From Chromobacterium haemolyticum DSM 19808 (lineage in GTDB: Bacteria; Pseudomonadota; Gammaproteobacteria; Burkholderiales; Chromobacteriaceae): DNA of 64,000 nucleotides. The DNA lies in NCBI RefSeq assembly GCF_000711885.1, contig NZ_JONK01000024.1, positions 1 through 64,000 on the forward strand. The letters run 5' to 3'. A program made the position numbers and the translations under genes. Of this stretch, positions 33,927 through 44,343 are shown one piece after another. The notes beneath the pieces were generated by a model. That model was not told the DNA's origin. It did not search any database and saw only the letters and a program-made list of their open reading frames with translations. Position 1 is the first letter of the stretch. The number at the start of each line of letters is the position of its first letter.

Positions 33927-34427
33927 TCAGGCGCGCGGCTTTCTGAAACTATCCATCACCATCAGGGCGGCTCCCACGCAAATGAAGGAGTCCGCCAGAT
34001 TGAAGGCAGGGTACGACCAGCTGCTGTAGTAATGCACCTGGATGAAATCGATCACATGGCCGTGGACGATGCGGTCGATCACATTACCAAGCGCGCCGCC
34101 CATGATGAAAGCCGCGGCCAGATTCATCAGTCCGCTAAAGCGGTTCTTGAAGATATTCCAGCCCAGCCAGCCAGACACGGCGAAAGCCAGGCCCGAGAAC
34201 AGATACTTCTGCCAGCCGCCGGCGTCGTGCAGGAAGCTGAACGCCGCGCCCGGATTGTACAGCAAGGTAAAACCGAAAAAGCCGGGAATGACTTCCCGGA
34301 CTTCGCCGTACTGGTAATTGCCGTTGAAATAGATCTTGGACAATTGATCCAGCAACACGATTACCGCCGCCAGCGCAAACCACTTCGGCCATTGCTTGGC
34401 CTTGGGCATAGTCATTGCAGATTCCAT
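33927..34427 (-). CDS. lspA: Lipoprotein signal peptidase LspA
   Basis: 166 aa from ATG 34427 (AAAGG four bases upstream; ATGs at 34415 and 34409 are alternatives). Inner-membrane aspartyl protease that cuts prolipoproteins before the lipid-modified Cys. Four hydrophobic segments are visible (WFALAAVIVLLDQLSKIYF, YLFSGLAFAVSGWLGW, LMNLAAAFIMGGALGNVIDR, FNLADSFICVGAALMV). The catalytic pair is in ALGNVIDRIVHG and FNLADSFI. It follows ileS by 120 bp and precedes ispH. Lipoprotein substrates occur in this window (BamC, the small Ala-rich lipoprotein). Confidence 0.95.
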   Translation of the reverse strand: MESAMTMPKAKQWPKWFALAAVIVLLDQLSKIYFNGNYQYGEVREVIPGFFGFTLLYNPGAAFSFLHDAGGWQKYLFSGLAFAVSGWLGWNIFKNRFSGLMNLAAAFIMGGALGNVIDRIVHGHVIDFIQVHYYSSWSYPAFNLADSFICVGAALMVMDSFRKPRA

Positions 34428-34547
34428 CAGACCTTTCCACGACGCGAAGCGGAACTCCGCGCACTCTATATCAAAGCGCCGGAAGTCGGGAATGCTGAGC
34501 GCCCCCATCCTTCCGGCCCGGCCGTGCCGCCGCGTCGTCGACGCGGA

Positions 34548-37325
34548 TCAGGCGAAGCGGCGCGTCTCGCCCTTGCCGTCGATATTGTCCACGCAACGAC
34601 CGCACACCGCGCCGTGGCCGGCATGGCTGCCGACGTCTGCGCGGTAGTGCCAGCAACGCTCGCACTTCTGCTGCGTCGACGACACCACGCTGACGCGGGT
34701 TTGCTCGCCTTGCTTGACGCTGGCTTTAGAGACAATCAGCACGAACTTGAGTTCATCGCCCAAGGCGTTCAGCCACTGCAACAGCCCGCCGTCGGCTTCG
34801 ATTTCGATCTCCGCCTGCAAGGAGGAGCCCAGCTGATCGGCGCTGCGCAGCGCTTCGATCTGCTTGTTGACCTGAGCGCGCAGTTCGCGAATGGCAAGCC
34901 ACTTGGCGGACAAGGCCGCTTCGCGCTCGGCGGACTGAGCCGGGAATTCATGCCAGACGTGATACAGCGGCGACTCTTCCTCGCTGTCCACCAGCACGTT
35001 CCACGCCTCGTCGGCGGTGAAGCACAGGATGGGCGCCACTAGCAGCAGCAAGCTGCGGGTGATGTGGTACAGCGCGGTCTGGGCGCTTCGGCGCGCATGG
35101 CTGTCCGCCTTGGTGGTGTACAAACGGTCCTTGATCACATCCAGGTAGAAGGCGCCCAGATCCTCGGAGCAATAGCCCACCACTTCCTGCACCACATGGT
35201 GGAAGGCATAGCGCGAGTACAGTTCACCCGCCGCCTTCTCCTGCACTTCACGGGCGCGCAGCAACGCGTACTGGTCCAGTTCCACCATATTGGCCAGCGG
35301 AACAGCGTGTTCCAGCGGGTCGAAATCCGACAGATTGGACAGCAGGAAGCGGATGGTATTACGCAGACGGCGATAGCTTTCCGTTGTGCGCTTCAAGATT
35401 TCCTGCGACAGCGACATATCGCCGGAGTAGTCAGCGCTGGCCACCCACAGACGCAGGATGTCGGCGCCCAAGGTGCCGCAAATCTCTTCCGGCGCAATGC
35501 CGTTGCCGCGCGACTTGGACATCTTGTAGCCCTTGTCGTCCACGGTGAAGCCGTGGGTCAAGAGCTGCTTGTACGGCGCGCGGCCTATGGTGGCGCAACC
35601 GGTTTTCAGCGAGGACTGGAACCAGCCGCGATGCTGGTCCGAGCCTTCCAGATACAGGTCCGCCGGCCAGGCCAGCTCCGGGCGCTGCTTCAGCACCGCG
35701 AAGTGGGTGGAGCCGGAATCGAACCAAACGTCCAGAGTGTCGGAGAGCTTGCGGTATTGCTCGGCTTCTTCGCCCAGCAACTCCTTGGCGTCCAGGCTGA
35801 ACCAGGCTTCGATGCCCTGCTGTTCAATGCGCAGCGCCACTTCTTCCAGCAGTTGGACGGAACGCGGATGCAGCTCGCCCGACTCCTTGTGGATGAAGAA
35901 AGTCATCGGCACGCCCCAGTTTCGCTGACGCGACACGCACCAGTCGGGGCTGTTCTTGATCATCGCGTCCAAACGCGCGCGGCCCCAGGCCGGGAAGAAC
36001 TCGGTGGCATCGACGGCGCGCTGGCTGATCTCGCGCAGCGTCTCGCCGCCATTAGCCTGGCGGTCCATGCTGATGAACCACTGCGGCGTGGCACGGAAGA
36101 TGATCGGCGTCTTGTGGCGCCAGCAATGCGGATAGCTATGCTCCAGCTTGGCCTTGTGCACCAGCGTGCCGCGCTCTTCCAGGGTTTCGATCACGCGCGG
36201 GTTGGCGTCCCATACCAGCATGCCGGCGAACAGTTCGGTGGTGCTCTTGTAGCGCCCGTCGTCGGCCACCGGATTGGCCACCGGCAGTTTGTACTGCAAG
36301 CCGGCCTGGAAGTCTTCCAGACCATGAGCCGGCGCGGTATGCACCAAGCCGGTACCCGCGTCGGTGGTAACGTGGTCGCCCAGAATCACCGGCACCTGGC
36401 GGTCGTAGAACGGATGGCTCAACTGAATCAGCTCCAGCGCCTCGCCCTTGGCTTCGCCCAGCACGCGGAACTCTTCGATGCCATAGCGCTTCATCGCCGA
36501 CTCGACCAGATCCTTGCCCAGGATCAGCTTGCCCTTGGGGGTGTCGATCAACTGATAATCCAGATTCGCGCCGGCGGCGACGGCCTGGTTGGCCGGCAGC
36601 GTCCACGGCGTGGTGGTCCAGATTACGGCCATCGCGCCGGAAGCGTCGGCATCGAAGGCGGCCGAAGCCTTGTCGGCGTCAAGCACCTTGAAGCCGACAT
36701 CGATCGCCGGCGACACTTTGTCTTCGTATTCGACTTCGGCCTCGGCCAGCGACGAGCCGCATTCGATGCACCAGTGCACCGGCTTCTCGCCCTTGCTCAG
36801 ATAGCCGTTCTCGAAGATCTTGCCGAGGGTCCGCACGATATCGGCCTCGGTCTTGAAATCCATGGTCAGATAGGGATTGTCCCAATCGCCCAACACGCCA
36901 AGGCGAATGAAGCCCTTCTTCTGGCGCGCCACCTGCTCTTTCGCGTATTCGCGACACAGTTCGCGAAACTTGGCGGCGGGAATGTCCTTGCCGTGCAGCT
37001 TCTCCACCATCAGTTCGATGGGCAGGCCGTGGCAGTCCCAGCCCGGCACATAAGGGGCGTCGAAACCGGCCAGCGTCTTGGAGCGGACGATGATGTCCTT
37101 CAACACCTTGTTGACCGCGTGGCCCAGGTGGATGTCGTTGTTGGCGTACGGAGGGCCGTCGTGCAGGATGAACTTGGGGCGGCCGGCGGAGAGCTTGCGC
37201 AGCTTGTCGTAGCGCTTCTCTTCCTGCCAGCGCTTGACCCAGGCCGGTTCGCGTTTGGCCAGATCCCCGCGCATGGCGAAGGGTGTATCCAGCAGGTTTA
37301 CGGTTTTACGATAATCGATGCTCAT
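34548..37325 (-). CDS. ileS: Isoleucyl-tRNA synthetase
   Basis: 925 aa class I aminoacyl-tRNA synthetase charging tRNA-Ile in the cytosol. HIGH-type motif HLGH in [21 protein letters not shown] in [13 protein letters not shown]; the editing (CP1) part contains [14 protein letters not shown]. The C-terminal zinc-binding part has [12 protein letters not shown] and [10 protein letters not shown]. The start codon overlaps the ribF stop (ATGA), so the pair is translationally coupled. Length and motifs are those of the usual bacterial enzyme. Confidence 0.98.
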   Translation of the reverse strand: MSIDYRKTVNLLDTPFAMRGDLAKREPAWVKRWQEEKRYDKLRKLSAGRPKFILHDGPPYANNDIHLGHAVNKVLKDIIVRSKTLAGFDAPYVPGWDCHGLPIELMVEKLHGKDIPAAKFRELCREYAKEQVARQKKGFIRLGVLGDWDNPYLTMDFKTEADIVRTLGKIFENGYLSKGEKPVHWCIECGSSLAEAEVEYEDKVSPAIDVGFKVLDADKASAAFDADASGAMAVIWTTTPWTLPANQAVAAGANLDYQLIDTPKGKLILGKDLVESAMKRYGIEEFRVLGEAKGEALELIQLSHPFYDRQVPVILGDHVTTDAGTGLVHTAPAHGLEDFQAGLQYKLPVANPVADDGRYKSTTELFAGMLVWDANPRVIETLEERGTLVHKAKLEHSYPHCWRHKTPIIFRATPQWFISMDRQANGGETLREISQRAVDATEFFPAWGRARLDAMIKNSPDWCVSRQRNWGVPMTFFIHKESGELHPRSVQLLEEVALRIEQQGIEAWFSLDAKELLGEEAEQYRKLSDTLDVWFDSGSTHFAVLKQRPELAWPADLYLEGSDQHRGWFQSSLKTGCATIGRAPYKQLLTHGFTVDDKGYKMSKSRGNGIAPEEICGTLGADILRLWVASADYSGDMSLSQEILKRTTESYRRLRNTIRFLLSNLSDFDPLEHAVPLANMVELDQYALLRAREVQEKAAGELYSRYAFHHVVQEVVGYCSEDLGAFYLDVIKDRLYTTKADSHARRSAQTALYHITRSLLLLVAPILCFTADEAWNVLVDSEEESPLYHVWHEFPAQSAEREAALSAKWLAIRELRAQVNKQIEALRSADQLGSSLQAEIEIEADGGLLQWLNALGDELKFVLIVSKASVKQGEQTRVSVVSSTQQKCERCWHYRADVGSHAGHGAVCGRCVDNIDGKGETRRFA

Positions 37326-38257
37326 GCCTGCTCTCGCTGCAAACTTGTCAAATAGGTCTTGGCGCTGCCCGCGTCTTTTTCAATCTGAGCGATCAGCGCC
37401 GATAAATCATCATACCGCGCCTCGTCGCGCAGTTTCTTCAGGAATCGCACCGTCAGCCGCTGCCCGTAGAGATCGCCGGCGAAATCGAACAGATGCACTT
37501 CCAGTTTGTAGTCCGGTGTGTTGCTGACCGTCGGGTTCAAACCCAGGCTGGCCACGCCGCCCAACACGCCGTCGGCGGTTTCCGCCTGCACGACGAATAC
37601 GCCCTGCAAGGCCGGACGCAAATGCGGCAAATGGATGTTGGCCGTGGGAAAGCCTATGGTGCGGCCCAGCTTCTTGCCATGCACCACACGCCCGGAAATC
37701 TGATACTCGCGCCCCAGCAGGCTTTCCGCGCCGCTCAGGTCCCCTGCGGCCAGCCGCTCGCGCACCAAGGTGCTGGAGGCGCGTTCACCCATGGCCAACA
37801 CCGTCGGCATCGCCTCGGTGACGAAATGGGGACAGGAGCTCAGCATCTCGAAATGGCCCTGCCGCTTGGCGCCGAACTGGAAGTCGTCGCCGATCAGCAA
37901 ATACTTGGTCTGCAGCCCCTGGACCAGAACCTTGTCGATGAAATCCGACGCCGACATGCCGGCGAAGCCGCGATTGAAGCGATAGACGAACACATAATCA
38001 ACCAAACCCAACCGCTGCAGAAACACCAGTTTATCTCGCAACGTGGACAAACGGCCAGGCGGATTGTCGCGCGCGAAGAACTCCCTCGGATGGGGCTCGA
38101 AGGTCAACAGGGCCGTCGGTAGGCCTCGGGCGTCGGCTTCCAGCCGCAGACGCTGCAGCATTTTCTGATGGCCAAGGTGCACGCCGTCGAAATTGCCTAT
38201 GGTCAAGGCGCAGGCTGGCAGCTGATAACGCCGCGGATCTCCAAAAAATACCTGCAT
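37322..38257 (-). CDS. ribF: Bifunctional riboflavin kinase / FAD synthetase RibF
   Basis: 311 aa. Converts riboflavin to FMN and FMN to FAD. The N-terminal adenylyltransferase half has [18 protein letters not shown] and [21 protein letters not shown]; the C-terminal kinase half has [14 protein letters not shown] and [19 protein letters not shown]. First gene of the ribF-ileS-lspA-ispH set, a common order in Proteobacteria. Overlaps ileS by four bases. Confidence 0.97.
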   Translation of the reverse strand: MQVFFGDPRRYQLPACALTIGNFDGVHLGHQKMLQRLRLEADARGLPTALLTFEPHPREFFARDNPPGRLSTLRDKLVFLQRLGLVDYVFVYRFNRGFAGMSASDFIDKVLVQGLQTKYLLIGDDFQFGAKRQGHFEMLSSCPHFVTEAMPTVLAMGERASSTLVRERLAAGDLSGAESLLGREYQISGRVVHGKKLGRTIGFPTANIHLPHLRPALQGVFVVQAETADGVLGGVASLGLNPTVSNTPDYKLEVHLFDFAGDLYGQRLTVRFLKKLRDEARYDDLSALIAQIEKDAGSAKTYLTSLQREQA

Positions 38258-38379
38258 GTGCTGGTCTTATTGCGTCCTGAAAACCTTCGATTGTATCTGC
38301 CAGCTACGGATAGCGTCCAGACATGAAACGCAATTGGGCCGGCAACGGCGAACTGAGCCGGCTATCCGCCATACAATGC

Positions 38380-38409
38380 AAAAAGCCCCGCAAGATTGCG
38401 GGGCTTTTT
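38380..38409 (-). terminator. Rho-independent terminator of the OmpA-family gene
   Basis: AAAAAGCCCCGCAA and TTGCGGGGCTTTTT pair with a short loop; T-runs on both strands make it usable in both directions. Confidence 0.9.
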
Positions 38410-38430
38410 GAACAGAGCAGCTAATCGAGA

Positions 38431-39108
38431 TTACTTCTTCTCAACCAGGGACTCTTTAACCGCGTCGATGGTCAGCTCAACGCGACGATCAGACTCGATG
38501 CATTCCTTGATAGCCAGGTTCTGCTTGGAACCTTTCTTCTGGTATTTCGGGAATTTGGCCTTGCACTCGGCAGTCATCTTGGCTTCGGCGGCGCCGCGAC
38601 CTACGGAGGTCACTTTTTCAGCCGGAACGCCAGCAGCGATGAAGTAGCCTTTAACAGCGTCGGCGCGCTCTTGCGACAGACGGTTGTTGTAAGCAGCGGA
38701 ACCCATGAAGTCGGTGTAGCCAGCAACTTCAACGGACTTCAGGTAGCCTTTGCCAGCGTTGGCTTTCAGCTTTTCAACCAGCGGGTCCAGTTCGTTCTTG
38801 GCATCAGCGCGCAGCTTGGCCTTGTCGAAGTCGAACAGCACTTTAGCGGACAGGGTGACTTTTTCTTTTTCGGAAACCAGCACCGGCTTCGGAGCTTCTG
38901 CTACCGGCTTGGCAGCTTCGCGATCGCCACATTCAACCAGGCCGTCTTTAGCCTTGTCGAAGAAGTTGGTTCTCCAGCACTCGCCGTAGTTGTTGCGAGT
39001 CACGGATTCGGTGGACTGGTCAACGGCATAGCCAGGTTTAGCAGCAAAAGCGCTAGCGGAAACCAACAGAGCAGCAACCAGGGCGCTCAGTTTCAGCTGT
39101 TTAGTCAT
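38431..39108 (-). CDS. OmpA-family outer membrane / peptidoglycan-associated protein
   Basis: 225 aa. Signal peptide of about 22 residues (LVAALLVSASAFAAK). A short unknown segment with two cysteines (NYGECW and LVECGD) leads into the OmpA-like C-terminal domain: KVLFDFDKAKLRADAKNELD, VEVAGYTDFMGSAAYNNRLS and QERADAVKGYFIAAGVPAEK, SDRRVELTID. The domain binds peptidoglycan non-covalently. No eight-strand barrel is present, so it resembles Neisseria RmpM/class 4 proteins. Alone with its own terminator; AGAGGG precedes the ATG. Two further cysteines (AECKAKFP, IKECIESD) may form a disulfide. Confidence 0.9.
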   Translation of the reverse strand: MTKQLKLSALVAALLVSASAFAAKPGYAVDQSTESVTRNNYGECWRTNFFDKAKDGLVECGDREAAKPVAEAPKPVLVSEKEKVTLSAKVLFDFDKAKLRADAKNELDPLVEKLKANAGKGYLKSVEVAGYTDFMGSAAYNNRLSQERADAVKGYFIAAGVPAEKVTSVGRGAAEAKMTAECKAKFPKYQKKGSKQNLAIKECIESDRRVELTIDAVKESLVEKK

Positions 39109-39346
39109 GTTATTCCCTCTTTAATCTATAAAATGGGTAGCAATGCGGGCTGACGCAAAGACCACACGAACAATTTTACTGCAAACAACAGGGTGATCTG
39201 CAAACTGTGTTTATGCAGTTAACCCGCACTATAGAAACGCTGCAACCCCATGTCAACTTAGGACGCCACAGATTGAGAGCAATCCGTTGCAAAAAAACGT
39301 CAAAAAAAGCGTTTTTTTGTGGCCTCTGTCTCGCATAAACCACACA

Positions 39347-39859
39347 TTACAGCGATGTGACGCGCCTACGAAACAGTGGCAGCGGATTGAGCACAGTAGC
39401 CTGATAGTTTTCGCTAAAAGTATTAAAACCATCCAGCGAAGATTCCAGCGCCTTGCCATCCTTAATGGCGAATGCATCAAAACCGACTTGCGCCATGGAG
39501 TGCAGTAAGTCTTGCCAGACATCCCCAATCGCCCGCAGTTCCCCGCGATAGCCGTAACGCTCGCGCAGCAAGCGGGCATGACTGTAGCCGCGGCCATCGG
39601 TAAAGGCCGGAAAATCGACGGCGATCAACTCCAGCTCTGGCAAATCGGCCAGTAGCTGTGCGGGATCCTCGTCCGGCCCTAGCCAAACCCCCACCCGCGC
39701 AGCATGGCTGCGCCAGAACGCGCGCCTCTCCAGCCAATCGGACAGCGGCACGATCACATTGCCGCCCGCCGCGACTTCCGGCAACTGGCCGTTTTCGTCC
39801 CTGCGCAGCAGACTCCAATCGTCCGGCCGGACTTGTCCCTGTTTAATGATGTTTGGCAT
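39347..39859 (-). CDS. DUF934 protein, sulfite-reductase partner
   Basis: 170 aa from ATG 39859, which lies inside the last 17 bases of cysI in another frame; a longer frame exists but the DUF934 match begins here (MPNIIKQGQVRPDDW). Family marks are VIVPLSDWL, GVWLGPDEDP, ELIAVDFPAFTDGRGYSHAR and LLRERYGYRGELRAIGDVW. DUF934 proteins are almost always next to cysI in Beta- and Gammaproteobacteria and are thought to help the siroheme sulfite reductase, possibly in place of a flavoprotein or ferredoxin link; the chemistry is not established. Confidence 0.9.
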   Translation of the reverse strand: MPNIIKQGQVRPDDWSLLRRDENGQLPEVAAGGNVIVPLSDWLERRAFWRSHAARVGVWLGPDEDPAQLLADLPELELIAVDFPAFTDGRGYSHARLLRERYGYRGELRAIGDVWQDLLHSMAQVGFDAFAIKDGKALESSLDGFNTFSENYQATVLNPLPLFRRRVTSL

Positions 39860-41501
39860 ACACCCGCTCCTTGAAGGGTTCGATGCCGATACGGCGCACG
39901 GTTTCAATGAAGCGCTCACCCGAACCGCGTTGTTCCAAATAGACGCTCATGATGGTGGTGAAAGCCTTGGGCACGTCGGCCTGAGCAAACGAGGGCCCTA
40001 TCACCTTGCCTATGCTGGTGGCGCTGCCCTGGCTGCCGCCCAGCGTGATCTGGTACCACTCCTCCCCGTTCTTGTCGACGCCGAGTATGCCGATATTGCC
40101 GATATGGTGATGACCGCAAGCGTTCATGCAACCGGAGAAATTGCAGTCAATGTCGCCAAGGTCGTACAGATAGTCCATGTCCTCGAAGGTTTGCTGAATA
40201 GCCTCCGCAACCGGAATCGAACGCGCATTGGCCAGCGAGCAGAAGTCGCCGCCCGGACAGCAGATAATGTCGGTGAGCAGGCCGATATTGGGCGTGGCGA
40301 AGCCATGCTCGCGCGCCAGTAGCCACAGCGCGTGCAAATCCTTCTCCGGCACGTCCGGCAGCACCAGGTTTTGCTCATGGGCGACGCGCAGCTCGCCAAA
40401 GCCGAAGCGGTCGGCCAAATCCGCCGCCGCGTCCATCTGTTCCGCGCTGATGTCGCCGGGCGGCACGCCGGCCCGCTTCAGCGACAGCACCACCGAGCGA
40501 TAGCCCGGCCGCTTGTGGGCGCGGGTATTGCGCTCCGCCCAACGGGCGAAGCCTTTGTCCTCTTCGAGCAGTGCCCGCAGTTCGGGGGGATTGGCCGGCA
40601 GCGTCTGATACGGCGGGTCAGTGAAAAAGCTGGCGTAATGAGCGACGTCCTCGTCACGCAGGGTGGCAGGACCGCCCTTGATATGCAGCCATTCGTCCTC
40701 GACCTTGGCGGCAAAGCCCTCCACCGTCATCGCCTTGACCAGAATCTTGATGCGCGCCTTGTACTTGTTGTCGCGACGGCCAAAGCGGTTGTAAACCCGC
40801 AGCACCGCGTCCAGATAGGTCAGCAGGTGCGGCGTGGGCAAAAAATCCTTGACCACGTCGCCGACGATGGGGGTACGCCCCAGACCGCCGCCCACCATCA
40901 CTCGGAAGCCCACTTCGCCGGCCTCGTTGCGCACCACGTGCAGGCCGATGTCGTGCACGCGGGTGGCTGCGCGGTCCTCCACGCTGCCGGACACCGCGAT
41001 CTTGAATTTGCGCGGCAGGAAGGTGAACTCGGGGTGCAAGGTGCTCCACTGCCGAATGATTTCGCACCAGGGCCGCGGGTCCAGCAGTTCGTCGCCGGCC
41101 ACGCCGGCGAACGCGTCGGTCGTCGTGTTGCGCACGCAGTTGCCCGAAGTCTGGATCGCATGCATCTCCACCGTGGACAGCTCTTCCAGGATATCGGGCA
41201 CCCGCGCCAGCTCCGGCCAGTTGAACTGAATGTTCTGGCGGGTGGTGAAATGGCCGTAGCCCTTATCGTAGCGGCGGGCGATGTCGGCCAACTTGCGCAG
41301 CTGGCCGCTGCGCAGATGGCCGTAGGGAATGGCGACGCGCAGCATCGGCGCGTGGCGCTGCACGTACAGGCCATTCATCAAACGCAGCGGGCGAAACTCG
41401 TCCTCGCTCAGCTCGCCGGCCAGATAGCGCCGGGTCTGATCGCGGAACTGGACCACGCGCTCGCGGACGATACGGTGATCGACTTCATCATATTGATACA
41501 T
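39843..41501 (-). CDS. cysI: Assimilatory sulfite (nitrite/sulfite) reductase, siroheme-Fe4S4
   Basis: 552 aa. Reduces sulfite to sulfide with six electrons for cysteine synthesis. The two ferredoxin-like halves are visible, with FTTRQNIQFNWPEL and SGNCVRNTTTDAFAG. The Fe4S4-siroheme cysteines lie in CCPGGDFCSLANARS and CNFSGCMNACGHHHIGNIGI. It follows cysH by about 20 bp and overlaps the DUF934 gene, forming cysH-cysI-DUF934. No cysJ is present, so electrons come from another donor. Confidence 0.95.
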   Translation of the reverse strand: MYQYDEVDHRIVRERVVQFRDQTRRYLAGELSEDEFRPLRLMNGLYVQRHAPMLRVAIPYGHLRSGQLRKLADIARRYDKGYGHFTTRQNIQFNWPELARVPDILEELSTVEMHAIQTSGNCVRNTTTDAFAGVAGDELLDPRPWCEIIRQWSTLHPEFTFLPRKFKIAVSGSVEDRAATRVHDIGLHVVRNEAGEVGFRVMVGGGLGRTPIVGDVVKDFLPTPHLLTYLDAVLRVYNRFGRRDNKYKARIKILVKAMTVEGFAAKVEDEWLHIKGGPATLRDEDVAHYASFFTDPPYQTLPANPPELRALLEEDKGFARWAERNTRAHKRPGYRSVVLSLKRAGVPPGDISAEQMDAAADLADRFGFGELRVAHEQNLVLPDVPEKDLHALWLLAREHGFATPNIGLLTDIICCPGGDFCSLANARSIPVAEAIQQTFEDMDYLYDLGDIDCNFSGCMNACGHHHIGNIGILGVDKNGEEWYQITLGGSQGSATSIGKVIGPSFAQADVPKAFTTIMSVYLEQRGSGERFIETVRRIGIEPFKERVYAKHH

Positions 41502-41520
41502 GGTGCTCTTTCAGACGGCG

Positions 41521-42225
41521 CTATGCCGGACGTTTCAACGGGCTGGCCTTGACGTGCAGGCCGCACTCCTTGGAATCGGGGTTTTCCCACCACCAGCGTC
41601 CAGCTCGGACGTCCTCGCCCACCGAAATGGCCCGGGTACAGGGCGCGCAGCCGATGGAAGGATAATGGCGGTCATGCAGGGCGTTGTAGGGCACTTCGTG
41701 CGCGCGCAGGTAGTCCCAGACATCACGCTCGCTCCAGTCCAGCAGCGGGCTGTATTTTTGCAGGCCGTTGTCGGCGTCGTATTCGCTGACCTGCAGGTCC
41801 TGACGCGTCGGCGACTGTTCGCGCCGCAACCCCGTGATCCAGGCGGACCGCCCGGCCAGCGCGCGCCGCAGCGGCTCCAGCTTGCGTACCTGGCAACAGG
41901 ACTTGCGCGCGTCCACGCTGCGGTAAAAGCCGTTGATGCCATGGAGACCGACGTATTGCTCGACCGCGGCGGCCTGAGGGAAATACACGGCGACTGGGTG
42001 GCTGGGGTAGCGCTCTTCCACCCGTTGCATCAGATCGTAGGTTTCCGCCGGCAGGCGGCCGGTGTCCAGGCTAAAGGCCGCTATGCCCAGCCCCAGACGG
42101 GCGATCAGATCGGTCAGCACCATGTCCTCCGCGCCGTAGCTGTTGGCCAGCACGGCGTCCGGATGCGCGGCGGCGATCGTCCTGAGGCAGGCGACGGTGG
42201 CGTCCAGTTTTGCTTCCAGGCTCAT
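41521..42225 (-). CDS. cysH: Adenylyl-sulfate / phosphoadenylyl-sulfate reductase CysH
   Basis: 234 aa. Reduces activated sulfate to sulfite using thioredoxin. The paired cysteines (KSCCQVRKLEPL and CAPCTRAI) bind a [4Fe-4S] cluster, which marks the APS-reducing group rather than the E. coli PAPS type. The catalytic Cys is in KECGLHVK near the C-terminus. P-loop-like SLDTGRLPAETYDLM and ITGLRREQSPTRQ complete the family picture. Divergent from cysB with 112 bp between. Confidence 0.95.
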   Translation of the reverse strand: MSLEAKLDATVACLRTIAAAHPDAVLANSYGAEDMVLTDLIARLGLGIAAFSLDTGRLPAETYDLMQRVEERYPSHPVAVYFPQAAAVEQYVGLHGINGFYRSVDARKSCCQVRKLEPLRRALAGRSAWITGLRREQSPTRQDLQVSEYDADNGLQKYSPLLDWSERDVWDYLRAHEVPYNALHDRHYPSIGCAPCTRAISVGEDVRAGRWWWENPDSKECGLHVKASPLKRPA

Positions 42226-42337
42226 CAGAGACTCCAGGCAGGAAATTTCATGACAATCCTACCCAAGCCGCTTATAAACCGAAAAGAATATTGTGTTAGT
42301 ATTTAATTACTACAGGTTTTATAGAGGATGGCGTCGC

Positions 42338-43282
42338 ATGAAGCTGCAACAACTGCGTTACTTGGTGGAGGTGGCCAAGCAAGGGCTGAACGTCTCGGAA
42401 GCCGCGGAAAAACTGCACACCTCGCAGCCGGGCATTTCCAAGCAGATCCGGCTGCTGGAGGATGAACTGGGCATCCAGGTCTTCATCCGCAACGGCAAGC
42501 GGGTGGTTTCAGTGTCCGAGCCCGGCAAAGAGGTGCTGCGCATCTCGGAGCGCATTCTGCGCGAAGCGCAGAATCTGAAACGGGTGGGCGACGAATTCTC
42601 CAAAGAGGCGGAAGGCGCGCTGACCATCGCCACCACGCACACCCAAGCACGCTACGCGCTGCCGCCGGCCATCGCCGAATTCGTTCGACGTTACCCCAAA
42701 GTGAGGCTGTCGATCAAGCAGGGGAGCCCCACCCAGATCTGCGAAATGGTGGTGTCCGGCGAAGCCGACCTCGCCATCGCCACCGAAGGCATCGCTTTGT
42801 ACAAAGAATTGGCGATGCTGCCCTGCTATGAATGGAACCGTTCCATCGTGGTGCAGGAAGGACACGAGCTGACGGGGTTGGATCGCCCGCTGACGCTGGC
42901 GGACATCGCCCGCTACCCCATCGTCACCTACGACTTCGCCTTCGCCGGCCGCTCCAAGATCAACAAAGCTTTCGCCGACCAGGGCCTGGCGCCCAACGTG
43001 GTGCTGACCGCGATCGATACCGACGTGATCAAGACCTATGTCGGCCTGGGACTGGGCATAGGCATCATCGCCAGCATGGCTTACGAGCCGGAGCGCGACG
43101 TCAATCTGCAATTGCTGGACGCCGGCCATCTGTTCGAACCGTCCACGACCAAGATCGGCATCCGCAAGGACGCCTATCTGCGCGGCTTCGCCTACACCTT
43201 TATCGAGCTGTTCGCGCCGCATTTGCACCGACGCGAAGTCGAAGCCGCTCTGCTGGCCCGGGACCCGGACAGCGAGGATTGA
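42338..43282 (+). CDS. cysB: LysR-type regulator CysB
   Basis: 314 aa from ATG 42338 (GAGGA 9-10 bases upstream; 15 extra codons upstream lack a match). N-terminal HTH: MKLQQLRYLVEVAKQGLNVS and AAEKLHTSQPGISKQIRLLE. The ligand domain has ATTHTQARYALPPAIAEFVR, IKQGSPTQICEMV and TDVIKTYVGLGLGIGIIASM, all characteristic of CysB/Cbl, which sense O-acetylserine/N-acetylserine and activate sulfur assimilation. Its place opposite cysH-cysI supports this. The AT-rich gap (42226-42337) is the expected binding region. Confidence 0.95.
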   Translation: MKLQQLRYLVEVAKQGLNVSEAAEKLHTSQPGISKQIRLLEDELGIQVFIRNGKRVVSVSEPGKEVLRISERILREAQNLKRVGDEFSKEAEGALTIATTHTQARYALPPAIAEFVRRYPKVRLSIKQGSPTQICEMVVSGEADLAIATEGIALYKELAMLPCYEWNRSIVVQEGHELTGLDRPLTLADIARYPIVTYDFAFAGRSKINKAFADQGLAPNVVLTAIDTDVIKTYVGLGLGIGIIASMAYEPERDVNLQLLDAGHLFEPSTTKIGIRKDAYLRGFAYTFIELFAPHLHRREVEAALLARDPDSED

Positions 43283-43304
43283 AGCCTCCGTGGCCCGACA
43301 AAGC

Positions 43305-43330
43305 AAAACGCCCCGACATCGGGGCGTTTT
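43305..43330. terminator. Bidirectional terminator between cysB and the reductase gene
   Basis: AAAACGCCCCGA and TCGGGGCGTTTT pair perfectly around a two-base centre; the genes on both sides converge on it. Confidence 0.9.
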
Positions 43331-43349
43331 CACGTGCGGGCGCGAAGAA

Positions 43350-44090
43350 TCAGAGCGTCAGGCCGCCAGTCACTTCGATGGCCGCGCCGTTGATGTAGCT
43401 GGCTTCGTCGGACGCCAGGAAGGCGTAGACGTTGGCGATCTCGGTCGGATCGGCCATGCGCCGCATCGGCACTTTGTCCTCCATCGCCTGAATCACCTTC
43501 TCCGGCATCGATTGCAGGATGGGGGTGGCAACGAAGCCCGGGCACACCGCGTTGGCGCGAATGCCTTTTTTGCCCAATTCCTTGGCCCAGGTTTTGACGA
43601 AGCCAATGACGCCGAACTTGGACGCAGCGTAGTTGGTCTGGCCGAAGTTGCCGTAGACACCCACCACCGAGGACGCGTTCAGAATCACGCCGCCGCCCTG
43701 CTCCACCATGGTGTCGATCACCGCGCGGGCACAGTTGTAAACGCCTTTCAGATTGATGTCGATCACCTTGTCGAACTGGTCTTCGGTCATCTTCATCAGT
43801 TGAGCGTCCATGACGATGCCGGCGTTGTTGACCAGAACGTCGATGCGGCCGCGGCGGTTTTTCAGATCGGCAACCATGTCCGCGATCTGCCCCTTATTCG
43901 TCACATCCACCTTGTAGCCGATGGCTTCGCCGCCAGCCTGCTGCAACTCCTCTACCACCGCGTTAACAGCGTCCAGATTGAGGTCGCAAACGGCGACGAC
44001 CGCGCCTTCTTTAACGAATTTCTCGGCTGTCGCCTTGCCGATGCCGCTGGCGGCGCCGGTGATGATGGAGACTTTACCTTTCAAGCGCAT
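43350..44090 (-). CDS. SDR-family reductase, FabG/PhaB-like
   Basis: 246 aa short-chain dehydrogenase. NADP-binding [25 protein letters not shown]; catalytic Ser-Tyr-Lys in [23 protein letters not shown]. The family reduces 3-oxoacyl-ACP (FabG) or acetoacetyl-CoA (PhaB) with NADPH. ICPGF-type [17 protein letters not shown] and [11 protein letters not shown] are as in FabG homologues. There are no fab or pha neighbours, so it is probably an accessory copy; substrate uncertain. AAGGA precedes the ATG. Shares a terminator with cysB. Confidence 0.85.
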   Translation of the reverse strand: MRLKGKVSIITGAASGIGKATAEKFVKEGAVVAVCDLNLDAVNAVVEELQQAGGEAIGYKVDVTNKGQIADMVADLKNRRGRIDVLVNNAGIVMDAQLMKMTEDQFDKVIDINLKGVYNCARAVIDTMVEQGGGVILNASSVVGVYGNFGQTNYAASKFGVIGFVKTWAKELGKKGIRANAVCPGFVATPILQSMPEKVIQAMEDKVPMRRMADPTEIANVYAFLASDEASYINGAAIEVTGGLTL

Positions 44091-44343
44091 GGATTTTCCT
44101 TACTGACTTTGTAGATGACAGGCAATCCGTCCAGAGGCCGGACTCACAACTCCACCATCGACCACCTATGGCCAAATACCTGTTTTTATTGGTTATTTTT
44201 TAAAGCAAAAAGAAAAGCGGAAGTTTGTGCGCCGCAGCCATTGCAGTGCACAAGACGCACTGCAATATAGCGCACTCACTCCCGCCGGTAAAGCAACTGC
44301 TCTACAGGTCAGTTACCGAGTGTAACCGACCATAAGCAGCAAC

